From Gammaproteobacteria bacterium (GTDB taxonomy: Bacteria > Pseudomonadota > Gammaproteobacteria > Pseudomonadales > JAUIET01): 64,000 bases of DNA. Location: assembly GCA_030429735.1 (NCBI GenBank), contig JAUIET010000007.1:62001-126000 (forward strand), in the 5' to 3' direction. Of the stretch, positions 1 through 8,908 are shown piece after piece. The notes below the pieces were generated by a model. That model was given only the letters and a program-made list of their open reading frames with translations. It had not been told where the DNA came from and did not search any database. Every line of letters starts with the position of its first letter. Within the stretch, counting starts at the first letter, position 1. The translations under genes were made by a program, and so were the position numbers.

Positions 1-1201
1 CCACCGGCCTGCCAGTGTTCATATCAATGTGACTGGCCCAGTTCACGTACACGTAGTTCTGCGCAGACAACAGTCCACCAGTTTGGCGGTCAAGCACGTA
101 AAAGAATCCGTTTTTAGGTGCCTGCATCAACACCTTGCGGGTCTGACCCTGAATATCCAGGTCAGCCAGTACCATATGTTGTGTTGCCGTAAAATCCCAG
201 GTTTCGCCGGGGGTGGTCTGGTAATGCCATACAAGTTCACCCGAGGCCGGGTCGAGCGCCAGTATTGACGCAAGATACAAGTTATCGCCACCGCCCGGGC
301 TGCGCGTGTACTTCGGCCAGGGTGAACCATTTCCAGTACCTACATACAGCAGATCAAGCGCTGGGTCATAGGCCATGGAGTCCCAAACGGTGCCGCCAGC
401 GCCGTCAAGCGCGCTGGATTTGCTCCAGGTTTTGGCCGCCGTTTCCATCGCGGCGCTATCGAACGGGCCATCAACGCTATTCGGTACGGTGTAAAACCGC
501 CACAACAGGTCGCCATTATTCAGGTCATATGCCGATACGTACCCACGAACCGAATATTCGGCTCCACCATTGCCAATAAATACCCTGTTGCCCACTATGC
601 GCGGCGCACCCGTAATCGAATACCATTGCTCCCGGTCTGGCAGGGTATCTACTTCCCACAGCACCGAACCATCGTTAGCATTTAGCGCGATCAAGCGGCC
701 ATCGAGTGAGCCAAACACTACTTTACCCGCAGCTACGGCCACGCCACGATTCACCACGTCGCAACACACCTTTCCTGCCCAGGCGCGCGGTACCTGTGGG
801 TCGTAAGCCCACAACAGCTTGCCGGTTTTTGCATTCAGCGCACTTACGCGTGACCACGTGCTGGTTACATACATGACACCATCGATAACAATAGGCGTCG
901 CCTCCAGGCCTCGCAGTGATGCCATGTTGTGCTCCCAGGCCAGACCCAGGCGTTCAACCGTGTTTTTATTGATTGCACTCAGTGGCGAAAAACGCTGCTC
1001 GAAGTGATTTCTGCCGTGCTTTGGCCAGTCGCCGAATGTGTTATCGGAATCTGGAATGGAGTGCTCGCCAATGTTGACCGACGTATCAATGGCCACTTCA
1101 GGCTCATTGACGGTACAGGAAATCAGTACAGCGAAACAGACCATCGCGATCACCACCGCGCGCAATGATCCGGCTGTGTCATTCTGTTGCGATGTTGGCA
1201 T
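1..1201 (-). CDS. PQQ-dependent alcohol dehydrogenase (quinoprotein), partial at the left edge
   Basis: Oxidises alcohols in the periplasm using PQQ and passes electrons to cytochrome c. The first 400 codons are present and the 3' end is outside the window, so a C-terminal cytochrome c domain cannot be judged. I translated the frame without interruption. Visible family marks are the vicinal Cys pair (VCCDVVNRG), the calcium-ligand stretch GNGGAEYS, the GTGNGSPW segment, the catalytic-Asp segment [11 protein letters not shown], and repeated tryptophan-docking motifs such as SGELVWHY and TGKLLWAY. The ATG at 1201 has AAGG about 7 nt upstream. The N-terminus carries a hydrophobic stretch ending in LISC, so the protein may be a lipoprotein rather than simply secreted. 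The gene is divergent from the thioesterase at 1410. Confidence 0.93.
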   Translation of the reverse strand, partial: MPTSQQNDTAGSLRAVVIAMVCFAVLISCTVNEPEVAIDTSVNIGEHSIPDSDNTFGDWPKHGRNHFEQRFSPLSAINKNTVERLGLAWEHNMASLRGLEATPIVIDGVMYVTSTWSRVSALNAKTGKLLWAYDPQVPRAWAGKVCCDVVNRGVAVAAGKVVFGSLDGRLIALNANDGSVLWEVDTLPDREQWYSITGAPRIVGNRVFIGNGGAEYSVRGYVSAYDLNNGDLLWRFYTVPNSVDGPFDSAAMETAAKTWSKSSALDGAGGTVWDSMAYDPALDLLYVGTGNGSPWPKYTRSPGGGDNLYLASILALDPASGELVWHYQTTPGETWDFTATQHMVLADLDIQGQTRKVLMQAPKNGFFYVLDRQTGGLLSAQNYVYVNWASHIDMNTGRPV

Positions 1202-1409
1202 AAGCACCTTGGGAGCTGCACGTAGAACGCTAGCCTGCCGCACAAACGTCAGTCTTTCAAGCTAAGGCTGGATGTGCCTCCAGCGGTTAAGGAGATTGCC
1301 GGATGAACGCACATAATTTTTAAGCGCACGCACAGCAATTTGAACGATAATAGCTGATTGGCAAATGCAGCCAGACTACAACCTTCAAACCATACCCCCA
1401 AGAGGCCTG

Positions 1410-2195
1410 ATGAGCAGTTATACGCAAATAATCGAATCACTCTTTGAGTCAGCACCCGAGTACAACATAGACTTACCCGCAAACTGGCTGCAAGGACGTA
1501 CAGCGTTTGGTGGCTTGACCAGTGCGCTATTGATAGAAGCCCTTCAGCACCACTACGCTGACTTACCTCCGTTGCGCACCATGCAGGTGAATTTCATTGG
1601 CCCGGCCGCAGGTCCGCTGACCGTTACGCATAAAGTACTGCGGCGTGGCAAAAATAACGTCACAATTGAAGCCAGACTTGATAGTGAACTGGGAGCTGGT
1701 ACGTATGGATACTTCACATTCGGCAATGGCCGAGAGATGCAGCAAGGCATGGACTACCCGTTGAATCTGCCGGATTTGCAACCGCAGGATGCAGAGCTAA
1801 TGGTGCCTGTCAGTGAGGAACTGAGCTTTCTGTATAATTTCGAACGGCGCTTAGTGTCGGGTCCGGCGATACTCTCAGGTTCAAAAAACCCAGATATGCT
1901 GCTATGGACACGCCATGTAGACCCAGACGCGCGTCAGGGACTCGGCCCATTGATAGTGTTAGGTGACGCACCGCCAGCGGCACTTTGCGCGCTTACTGAC
2001 ATTCAAGCCTTGAGCTCAATGAACTGGAACGTCAATATGCTGAGCGATGATGTGAGCACCGACGACGGCTGGTGGCTGGTTCGCTCAGCCACACACTTTA
2101 TCCGCGACGGGTATAGTTCACAACTGATTCAAATATGGAACAGTGACGGTCGCCGCATCATGGATTCGATGCAACATCAAGCTGTATTTGCCTGA
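1410..2195 (+). CDS. Acyl-CoA thioesterase, TesB-like double hotdog
   Basis: Predicted cytosolic thioesterase hydrolysing acyl-CoA (261 aa). The N-terminal hotdog carries the family pattern NWLQGRTAFGGLTSALL. The second half resembles the 4HBT_3 C-terminal hotdog, with RQGLGPLIVLGDAPPAAL and a late DGWWLVRSATHFIRDGYSSQ segment. An in-frame upstream ATG exists at 1365. I prefer 1410 because AAGAGG lies 4-5 nt upstream of it and the conserved domain begins shortly afterwards. The substrate cannot be deduced. The many acyl-CoA enzymes in the window make a fatty or aromatic acyl-CoA plausible. Confidence 0.88.
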   Translation: MSSYTQIIESLFESAPEYNIDLPANWLQGRTAFGGLTSALLIEALQHHYADLPPLRTMQVNFIGPAAGPLTVTHKVLRRGKNNVTIEARLDSELGAGTYGYFTFGNGREMQQGMDYPLNLPDLQPQDAELMVPVSEELSFLYNFERRLVSGPAILSGSKNPDMLLWTRHVDPDARQGLGPLIVLGDAPPAALCALTDIQALSSMNWNVNMLSDDVSTDDGWWLVRSATHFIRDGYSSQLIQIWNSDGRRIMDSMQHQAVFA

Positions 2196-2246
2196 TTCTG
2201 CGCTGCTATTACACATCACCACTACAAACACATAGGAAGAAACCAT

Positions 2247-3656
2247 ATGCGAGAGATTATTTGTCCGCATTGCGATAAGGCGTTCAAGGTAGATGAGGCT
2301 GGCTATGCGGACATTGTCAAGCAAGTGCGTAACAAAGAGTTTGAACAACAGCTGCATGAACGACTCGAACTTGCGGAAAGAGAGAAAAACAACGCGGTAG
2401 AGCTTGCCAGGAATGAAGTAGGCCGGGAGATGCAAAAAACAACGGCCGAAAAGGAAGCATTGATTCAAGAACTCAAAGCGAAGCTTGACGCCGTGGATGT
2501 TGCACAAAAACTCGCTGTTACAGAAGCCCTGGGTTCCGTCGAAAAAGAACGTGACGCACTGATGAATGAACTGCAGGCTGCGAAACGCGACAGCGAAGCG
2601 ACAGCAAAATTACTTGAAGCCACTCTTGCAAAACAACTACAGGAAACCGCCGCGAGTAAAGACGCAGAAATACAAGAACTGAAAGCCAGGCTCAGCGCAA
2701 ATGAAGTTAACCAGAAGCTGGCCGTTTCTGAGGCGTTGAGTGCGATTGAAAAAGAACGCAATGAGTTGAAAAACAGCCTGGAGAAAGCGGAACTTGAAAA
2801 GCAATTGGCTGAAACCGCGCTAAAAGACAAGTACGAAACACAGATTAAAGACCGCGAAGATGAAATAGAGCGCATTCGTGATATGAAAGCCCGCCTGTCA
2901 ACCAAGATGGTTGGTGAAACGCTCGAGTTACATTGTGAGAATCAGTTCAATAGCATTAGAGCAACGGCATTCCCAAGGGCGTATTTCGAGAAAGATAATG
3001 ACGCCAGCTCTGGCAGCAAGGGCGACTACATCTTTCGGGACTGCGATGAGGCGGGTACTGAAATAGTGTCAATTATGTTTGAAATGAAAAACGAAAGTGA
3101 CACAACTGCCACCAGGAAAAAGAACGAAGATTTTCTAAAAGAGCTGGATAAAGACCGCACAGAAAAAGGCTGCGAATACGCCGTACTGGTCTCTTTGCTG
3201 GAACCAGACAGTGAACTTTATAATTCCGGAATAGTCGACGTGTTTCACCGTTATCCAAAAACGTATGTTGTCAGGCCGCAATTCTTTATCCCAATTATCA
3301 CTCTGTTGCGCAATGCGGCAATGAAATCTCTTGAGTACAAGCGCGAACTGGAATTGGTCAGGGCACAAAACATTGATATAACCAATTTTGAAAGTGATCT
3401 TGATAAATTCAAAACCGCCTTCGCGAAAAATTATGACCTCGCGTCGAGAAAGTTTAAAACTGCGATTGATGAGATCGACAAGTCAATAGACCACCTGCAA
3501 AAAACCAAAGATGCGCTGTTGGGAACCGACCGCAACCTACGTCTGGCCAATGATAAAGCCCAGGATGTGACCATCAAAAAACTCACCAAGCGTAACCCTA
3601 CCATGGCGAGCAAGTTTGATGAGCTCGGAAACCCTGCGCAAGAGAACTCAGATTGA
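2247..3656 (+). CDS. DUF2130 family protein (coiled coil plus nuclease-like domain)
   Basis: A 469 aa cytosolic protein of unknown function. It opens with a short CPHC motif typical of DUF2130 proteins, continues with a long charged coiled coil (about residues 25-230), and ends with the conserved DUF2130 core. That core (about 235-370) includes KGDYIFRD and [10 protein letters not shown]. The acidic/Lys pattern in it recalls restriction-endonuclease-like folds, an inference and not shown activity. The coiled coil contains an internal duplication of about 40 residues ([19 protein letters not shown] against [19 protein letters not shown]). The AlkD-like gene starts 22 nt downstream, so the two may be cotranscribed. 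Confidence 0.85.
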   Translation: MREIICPHCDKAFKVDEAGYADIVKQVRNKEFEQQLHERLELAEREKNNAVELARNEVGREMQKTTAEKEALIQELKAKLDAVDVAQKLAVTEALGSVEKERDALMNELQAAKRDSEATAKLLEATLAKQLQETAASKDAEIQELKARLSANEVNQKLAVSEALSAIEKERNELKNSLEKAELEKQLAETALKDKYETQIKDREDEIERIRDMKARLSTKMVGETLELHCENQFNSIRATAFPRAYFEKDNDASSGSKGDYIFRDCDEAGTEIVSIMFEMKNESDTTATRKKNEDFLKELDKDRTEKGCEYAVLVSLLEPDSELYNSGIVDVFHRYPKTYVVRPQFFIPIITLLRNAAMKSLEYKRELELVRAQNIDITNFESDLDKFKTAFAKNYDLASRKFKTAIDEIDKSIDHLQKTKDALLGTDRNLRLANDKAQDVTIKKLTKRNPTMASKFDELGNPAQENSD

Positions 3657-3677
3657 CGCTGTGTAGTAAGACTATTG

Positions 3678-4409
3678 ATGAGTGATCACGAATCCGTTGT
3701 GCGGGCGCTAAAATCACGTGCGCAGAAAGAGAGGGCCGACTTTCTGCCGGGCTTTTTCAAAGCTCAGCCCGGTGGTTATGGCGAAGGCGATCAATTTCTG
3801 GGTGTGGTCGTTCCTGACCAACGTAAGATTGCTCGGCAGTTTCGTAACCTTGATCTGCTTGAGATTGAGACATTGCTGTCGTCAAAGTGGCATGAGTGCA
3901 GGCTGACAGGCCTGCTGATACTGGTTGATCAATACACGCGTGCCTGCAAACCAACAACGGTCGACCCGCAACAGCAGGCCCTTCTTGTCCACTTTTATCT
4001 GGATCATACTGCAGGCGTTAATAACTGGGACCTGGTGGACAGCTCTGCGCATAAGATATTGGGTCACTGGTTACTTTCGAATGCTGACAAGCGCAAGGTT
4101 CTTGATGAGCTGGCTGACAGCGATAACCTTTGGGAACAAAGAATAGCGGTTATAGCGACCCTGCCGCTGATTCAGGCGGGAGAATTTGAATATCTGCACA
4201 AACTGGCGATCCAACTGCTTGATCATCCGCACGACTTGATGCACAAGGCTATAGGCTGGATGCTGCGAGAAATGGGTAAAAGAGACGTGAGTGCACTGCG
4301 TGCGTTTCTGGCTGATCATCATCAACAAATGCCTCGTACAATGTTGCGCTACTCAATCGAAAAACTACCTCCACTTGAACGCAAACGCTGGATGAAGCGA
4401 GACCCCTGA
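3678..4409 (+). CDS. DNA alkylation repair protein, AlkD-like HEAT-repeat family
   Basis: A 243 aa all-helical protein of the AlkD family, whose characterised members excise alkylated bases. Supporting features are the length, the N-terminal YGEGDQFLGVVVPDQRKIA segment, and the central LVDSSAHKILG and LWEQRIAVIATLPLI helices, followed by HKAIGWMLREMGKRD. The tryptophan and aspartate of the NNWDLVDSS region match positions used for DNA backbone contact and catalysis in AlkD. A TTG lies three bases upstream, but the ATG at 3678 is taken as the start. No strong ribosome site is visible. Confidence 0.88.
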   Translation: MSDHESVVRALKSRAQKERADFLPGFFKAQPGGYGEGDQFLGVVVPDQRKIARQFRNLDLLEIETLLSSKWHECRLTGLLILVDQYTRACKPTTVDPQQQALLVHFYLDHTAGVNNWDLVDSSAHKILGHWLLSNADKRKVLDELADSDNLWEQRIAVIATLPLIQAGEFEYLHKLAIQLLDHPHDLMHKAIGWMLREMGKRDVSALRAFLADHHQQMPRTMLRYSIEKLPPLERKRWMKRDP

Positions 4410-4483
4410 ATGGAGCAAGATGCAATAAAATGGCGAAGAAACCGGTATTGCAGACGTCTTGTAGCAAACGTTTGAGTTAACCT

Positions 4484-4858
4484 TCACTTCGCCAGTGTGA
4501 ATAAACTGACTGCCACCAGAAGACAGGCTGCGGCAATATAATCGGCAGCGACTACTCTGGCTACTGCGTCGTTGTAACCACCCACAGAAAACGCCAAATA
4601 GAAAAATGACCCTACACTGGCAAACGCGGCAACAAATGCTATCGGTTGCAGACTGGGCTTGAAGGCGGCATACGCGAAGAAAGTACCTAGTAATCCGAAC
4701 AGCACGGCGCGATGTCGCATCAGAATTTCCAGGTTTGGCTCGCTAATGGTCAGTCCATACAACGTAGATAAGCGTTCAGCGCCAAACAACCCGCTCAATG
4801 GCAGCAGGTGTATAATACTGATAACCAACAGCATCAGTGTGATGATTCGCTCGACCAT
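4484..4858 (-). CDS. Small four-helix inner-membrane protein (DUF4345-like)
   Basis: A 124 aa hydrophobic protein with four predicted transmembrane helices and a conserved IHLLPLSGLFGAERLSTLYG loop after the first helix. The MRHRAVLFGLLGTFFAYAAF segment is typical of this small family, members of which are sometimes labelled phosphopantetheine adenylyltransferase in databases without basis. No catalytic motif is visible. It is convergent with the AlkD-like gene and divergent from the GNAT gene at 4972. The function is unknown. Confidence 0.75.
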   Translation of the reverse strand: MVERIITLMLLVISIIHLLPLSGLFGAERLSTLYGLTISEPNLEILMRHRAVLFGLLGTFFAYAAFKPSLQPIAFVAAFASVGSFFYLAFSVGGYNDAVARVVAADYIAAACLLVAVSLFTLAK

Positions 4859-4971
4859 GCAAATACCCCAGTTAACAAGTACGTATCATCAGCGTAAGCT
4901 CGCATCAGTTCAATAACCTTTGACGTTATAGCGAGAACCCTTTGGTCAATACTGCGGATCAGGGTCATGAT

Positions 4972-5475
4972 ATGAAGGACAGCACGATACTCCGCACAGC
5001 GAGGCCAACCGAAGCGAAAACAATCAGCGAACTGGCAATGCGATCAAAAGCCTACTGGGGATATTCGTCCGAGTTTATGGCGGCATGCCGCGATGAGCTT
5101 GTGGTTACGCAGGCGCGCATAATGGATACACAGCGCGACTATTTCGTTTGCGAAGTGGATGGCGTCATTGTGGGTTATTTTGCAATGCGGCCAATTTCGG
5201 AGTTCGAGCGTGACCTGGAAGCCTTGTTCGTGGAGCCGCAGAATATCGGTTTCGGCCTTGGACGAAGGTTGTTGGAAAAAGCAAAAGAGGTTGCCAGCAA
5301 ACGAGGTGCAAAAATTCTGCGTATTCAAAGCGACCCCAATGCTGCCTCATTTTATGCTGCGCAGGGCGCTATTCATACTGGAAACACCGAATCGGGAAGT
5401 ATATCAGGGCGTTTTTTGCCCGAGTTTAAAATAGAGTTGCTCGCAAAATCAGCTCGCGGATCAATAAGATCCTGA
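4972..5475 (+). CDS. GNAT family N-acetyltransferase
   Basis: Transfers an acetyl group from acetyl-CoA to an unknown amine (167 aa, cytosolic). The fold is recognisable from beta strands around residues 60-90 and the acetyl-CoA loop VEPQNIGFGLGRRLLE (motif A), followed by LRIQSDPNAASFYAAQGA (motif B). A TTG at 4942 would add ten residues. The ATG at 4972 follows AGGG by about 7 nt and places the first conserved strand (ILRTARPTEA) correctly. ArfB starts 20 nt downstream, so the two may share a transcript. Confidence 0.87.
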   Translation: MKDSTILRTARPTEAKTISELAMRSKAYWGYSSEFMAACRDELVVTQARIMDTQRDYFVCEVDGVIVGYFAMRPISEFERDLEALFVEPQNIGFGLGRRLLEKAKEVASKRGAKILRIQSDPNAASFYAAQGAIHTGNTESGSISGRFLPEFKIELLAKSARGSIRS

Positions 5476-5494
5476 ACCACAGTGCGCAGTCATC

Positions 5495-5911
5495 ATGCTT
5501 TTTATTTCAAGTAACGTCGCTATTCCCCTCCATGAAATCGAATTTCAGGCCATTCGATCCCAAGGTGCGGGTGGGCAGAATGTGAATAAAGTGTCGACGG
5601 CTATTCACCTTCGGTTTGATATTAATGCCTCCTCATTGCCGGAGTTCTATAAAGAGCGATTGCTTGGGCTGAATGATCAGCGCGTGTCGAAAGAGGGTGT
5701 GATTGTAATCAAGTCTCAGACTCACCGCACACAGGAAAAAAACCGCGAGGAAGCCTGCAACCGATTGGTAGCGCTGATTAAGGCGGCTACAGTAACCCAA
5801 AAGCAGCGGCGTCTAACCAAGCCCAGTAAAGGAGCGCAGAAGCGAAGGCTGGAGAGCAAAACCAAACAGGGTAAAACCAAGAAACTTCGCGGCAAAATTG
5901 ACTTTGATTAA
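5495..5911 (+). CDS. arfB: Alternative ribosome-rescue factor ArfB (peptidyl-tRNA hydrolase)
   Basis: Rescues ribosomes stalled on non-stop mRNAs by hydrolysing peptidyl-tRNA independently of a stop codon. The 138 aa protein has the release-factor domain with GGQ in SQGAGGQNVNKVST. Its Lys/Arg-rich C-terminal tail (KPSKGAQKRRLESKTKQGK) is the part that enters the empty mRNA channel. Length and layout match E. coli ArfB (YaeJ). The gene follows the GNAT gene closely. Confidence 0.95.
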   Translation: MLFISSNVAIPLHEIEFQAIRSQGAGGQNVNKVSTAIHLRFDINASSLPEFYKERLLGLNDQRVSKEGVIVIKSQTHRTQEKNREEACNRLVALIKAATVTQKQRRLTKPSKGAQKRRLESKTKQGKTKKLRGKIDFD

Positions 5912-5951
5912 TCAGTAAAGGAAGTGCAGTCCGAGTTTGTCCAGAGGCTCC

Positions 5952-6932
5952 CTAGGTTTGTCCTAACTTATCCAGCAGCTTATCCGCTACACCCGGCCTG
6001 GACCACGGGCAGGTGACAATGCAGACCGCACACCCCAGGGTTTCTCCAAAGTATGGAATGCATTTGTCGAAATCCACGTACCACTTTTCTATGCCGCGTA
6101 CCCACTGCTTATCATTTGCAATGGCCGCTGGCGGACAAGCATTTGTGCACGCCTGGCAGCGACTGCAATAGTCATCTATGCCGAAGTTGTCGGGTGAATC
6201 CGCAAGCAGCGGCATATCCGTTGTTACCGCCGACAGACGAAAACGCGACCCCAGCTTTCGGTTAATCAGCGAACCGTGTTTGCCCAACTCACCCAGCCCG
6301 GCCGCAATGGCTGCGGGTAGCATGTTCAGTGCAGACGCATAAGGGCCGGGCCAGGCTTTGGCCGAATAACCTTTGGACAAAATATGGTTGCTGAGCTTTC
6401 GGCACGCACGTGAAGCCCGATTGTATTCCTTAGCCACTTCCACAGCAGCAGCAGGGTTGTCGAAGCTGGGTGGTGCCTGGCTCAACGCTTCATACTCCAT
6501 GGACACGCCAACAAGGATGACCCAGGGGTGCTCAATCGTGTAGCCGTCATACACAAACTCGGGTGACATTCTGGCAACACCGACGAGGTCAGCTTCATTA
6601 TCCAGTGCAAATGATTTAATAAGCGCGGTAAAGCTCTGAGCAGTTCCTGTTGCGGCATGCTCTGCTTGAAAAATTGGTTTCGGTCCACGACCACCCGGAG
6701 CATTGGGCGAGAAATGGGTGCTCACTTCCGGTGACCTGTGCTGATAATCGGTCACTATTTTTTGTAACTCACCGTGGGTTTGTTTTTCCGGCGGATGCCA
6801 AAAAAAAGGCGAAGCCGGACGAGGGGTCTTTTCGCCAAGACCGTTCACGGTATTACCCGAAACAGCCGGCATGGCATCCGTAAACAGTGCCATTGGCGTA
6901 TGCGAAGACCGCTTACTCATTGTTGAAAACAC
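5952..6932 (-). CDS. Double [4Fe-4S] protein of the RdhA/QueG superfamily
   Basis: A 326 aa iron-sulfur protein. The C-terminal quarter holds two cluster motifs: CSRCQACTNACP and, after WYVDFDKCIPYFGETLG, CAVCIVTCPW. The second one strongly resembles reductive-dehalogenase cores. The middle (DLVGVARMSPEFVYDGY and following) is the cobalamin-type nitroreductase-like domain of the superfamily. There is no twin-arginine signal, so a cytosolic location is likely and respiratory dehalogenation is unlikely. The start is uncertain: GTG at 6932 has AAGG about 10 nt upstream, and ATG at 6920 has no ribosome site. The substrate is unknown. Confidence 0.8.
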   Translation of the reverse strand: MFSTMSKRSSHTPMALFTDAMPAVSGNTVNGLGEKTPRPASPFFWHPPEKQTHGELQKIVTDYQHRSPEVSTHFSPNAPGGRGPKPIFQAEHAATGTAQSFTALIKSFALDNEADLVGVARMSPEFVYDGYTIEHPWVILVGVSMEYEALSQAPPSFDNPAAAVEVAKEYNRASRACRKLSNHILSKGYSAKAWPGPYASALNMLPAAIAAGLGELGKHGSLINRKLGSRFRLSAVTTDMPLLADSPDNFGIDDYCSRCQACTNACPPAAIANDKQWVRGIEKWYVDFDKCIPYFGETLGCAVCIVTCPWSRPGVADKLLDKLGQT

Positions 6933-6937
6933 ATTTT

Positions 6938-7120
6938 CTAAACCTTCACACTGGACTCAAACACGGTGTTTCCGCTGGCGGCGTTGGGAGGGTAAGTCGA
7001 AAGCTGTGCGGAACCACTTGGATTATAGGCGGCAAAGAAGTTTGAAATCCAGGGAACCGAAGTCATTTCGTATACTTGTTTATAAGTGCCCCAGCTGCTT
7101 TCACTGATGAATGCCGCCAA
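6938..7120 (-). pseudogene. Coding-like fragment, possible gene remnant
   Basis: A 60-codon open frame on the minus strand whose translation looks like real protein (ESSWGTYKQVYEMTS, then PWISNFFAAYNPSG). It has no ATG and only a TTG at 7120, with an in-frame TAG a few codons further upstream. I do not recognise the family. The end lies 6 nt upstream of the RdhA/QueG-like gene start on the same strand, so it could be the tail of a lost upstream gene. The rest of the 6933-7285 interval holds nothing I can identify. Confidence 0.25.
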
Positions 7121-7285
7121 CTGGCGTACGCATCTACTCTATGGAAGACTCGGAAAGTGCAATGATTTCTGCACTTGGGGACCAGAAAGGATAAAATACG
7201 TCATATGCTCGCATAATCATGCGGACTGGTGACTACTGAAAAGACCCTTACGAACTGCGAACCAATATTGCCTGCTGTAAAAAAT

Positions 7286-7987
7286 ATGACACGATCAAAC
7301 TCCGACCTCAGCCAATACCTGCAGGCTAGCCAATTTATTAACAGCGATCACCCGAGCATTATTGAAGCCGCCAGGGCCAATAGCAAAGCAGATTGCAGCA
7401 ACACTGAAAATGCTGTCTCACTGTATTATTTTGTGCGCGATACCATTCGCTACAACGCGTACTCGGCTAGTGTGAGCCGAGAGTCATTGCACGCTAGCAC
7501 TACGCTTGCAGCGGGCGAGTCCTGGTGTGTTCCAAAGGCCGTCTTGATGGCCGCATTGTGTCGGGCCGCCGGAATACCGTCCCGCGTTGGCTTCGCCGAT
7601 GTGCGTAACCATCTTTCAACCGCAAAGATGCGCGCGCAGATGAATTCAGATATTTTTTATTTTCACGGGTATTGCTCTAACTTTTTGAATGGCAAATGGG
7701 TTAAATCCACACCTGCGTTTAACCTAAGTCTTTGCGAAAAATTTAATCTTAAGCCCTTGGAGTTCGATGGCGGGAGCGACAGCCTTTATCATGAATTCGA
7801 TAATGACGGCAATCGTCATATGGAATACGTTAGTGAGCGTGGTGAATATACTGATATTCCCTACGATGAGCTAATAGCCGTTTTTGAAAAGCATTATCCG
7901 GCCAGCTTGCTTGATAGTTCTAATAATAGTCCGCTTAACAGTGCCGATTGGGATGCCGATATTGACGCGGAAACACGCAGACAGTAA
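7286..7987 (+). CDS. Transglutaminase-like cysteine protease-fold protein
   Basis: A 233 aa cytosolic protein with the transglutaminase-like core. The catalytic Cys lies in AAGESWCVPKAVLMAALCRA, followed by GIPSRVGFADVRNH; a candidate catalytic His lies in FYFHGYCSNF and a candidate Asp in the later conserved strand. Bacterial members are mostly uncharacterised peptidases or amidases. A GTG at 7229 would add 19 residues. I prefer the ATG at 7286 because the family usually begins just before the DLSQYLQASQFINSDHPSI segment. Neither start has a convincing ribosome site. Confidence 0.83.
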   Translation: MTRSNSDLSQYLQASQFINSDHPSIIEAARANSKADCSNTENAVSLYYFVRDTIRYNAYSASVSRESLHASTTLAAGESWCVPKAVLMAALCRAAGIPSRVGFADVRNHLSTAKMRAQMNSDIFYFHGYCSNFLNGKWVKSTPAFNLSLCEKFNLKPLEFDGGSDSLYHEFDNDGNRHMEYVSERGEYTDIPYDELIAVFEKHYPASLLDSSNNSPLNSADWDADIDAETRRQ

Positions 7988-8076
7988 CTGGAGAGAGGCT
8001 TCCCCAGTAGCAAGCTATGGCTATACGCAGGTTTGGCGTAACGCACAAATCAGTCAACATAACGACGAGACACCAG

Positions 8077-8808
8077 ATGATCACGCTATATACCTTACCC
8101 GCTGCATTCAACCTTAGAAACCCCAGCCCCTTCTGTTTGAAAGTAGAAATGGCCTTAACCTATCTTGATCTTGATCTTGAGTTTGATGTAGTCACCGAGG
8201 CGAATCCGGGTAAGGCACCAAAAGGTAAGATGCCATGGATAGTAGATGGCGATATTATTCCAGATTCAGAGTTAATTCTGGATTACCTGGACAAAAAAAC
8301 CAATGGAGGTCTGTTTAGCCATTTAACCGAGCAGGAAAAGGCGGTGGGCACTGCATTCACACGTTTGGCGGAAGACCATTTGTACTGGATTATGGTTGCT
8401 GCGCGCTGGCTTGATGATGATTGGTTTAAAGTAGTTAAAAAAGATTTTTTTAGTTTTATGCCGGCCCCCATCGGCTTTCTGGTGTCAAGACTGGCACGTA
8501 AGCAAGTGCGAAAAACGTATCAACTGCATGGCCTGGGCCGCCATACTATGCAGGAGCAAGCCGAGTTCGCGAGAAAGGATCTGCAGGCTATAGCAGCACA
8601 CACAAGCACTCACCCCTACATTACAGGCGAGCGTTTGACTGCGTATGATTTTGCGGTGGCGTCAATAGTTGCAGGCTTGATCGACAATAAACCGGCGACG
8701 TGGTTGTCTGCCATTGCCGAAGAAACGCCCGCTTTGCGTGATTACGCTGAGCGTATTCAGTCAGAAATGAACGTATATTGCCGTGATCTGACTACCGCTG
8801 TAGCGTGA
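8077..8808 (+). CDS. Glutathione S-transferase family protein
   Basis: A 243 aa cytosolic GST-fold protein. The N-terminal thioredoxin-like domain shows RNPSPFCLKVEMAL, then GKAPKGKMPWIVDG with the cis-Pro, and IIPDSELILDYLD with the Glu-Ser pair that binds the gamma-glutamyl group. The C-terminal helical domain ends with YITGERLTAYDFAVASI. The architecture resembles the metaxin/failed-axon-connection-like GST group more than classical detoxifying GSTs. A longer frame opens at 8017, but the ATG at 8077 begins directly at the first strand (MITLYTLP). Confidence 0.88.
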   Translation: MITLYTLPAAFNLRNPSPFCLKVEMALTYLDLDLEFDVVTEANPGKAPKGKMPWIVDGDIIPDSELILDYLDKKTNGGLFSHLTEQEKAVGTAFTRLAEDHLYWIMVAARWLDDDWFKVVKKDFFSFMPAPIGFLVSRLARKQVRKTYQLHGLGRHTMQEQAEFARKDLQAIAAHTSTHPYITGERLTAYDFAVASIVAGLIDNKPATWLSAIAEETPALRDYAERIQSEMNVYCRDLTTAVA

Positions 8809-8908
8809 GCACTCAATCAGTAAACCAGTGTGCGTAGTAGTCTGTGAGAATCGTCGCTCAGAATCCGACAAAAAGCCACCGTGCCTGAGGCTGAATGCGC
8901 GTCACCGA

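Noticed and set aside
4431-4495. Inverted repeat tggcgaag/cttcgcca between the AlkD-like and membrane protein genes
   Set aside because: The spacer is about 49 nt and one arm lies in the coding end; too weak for a terminator.
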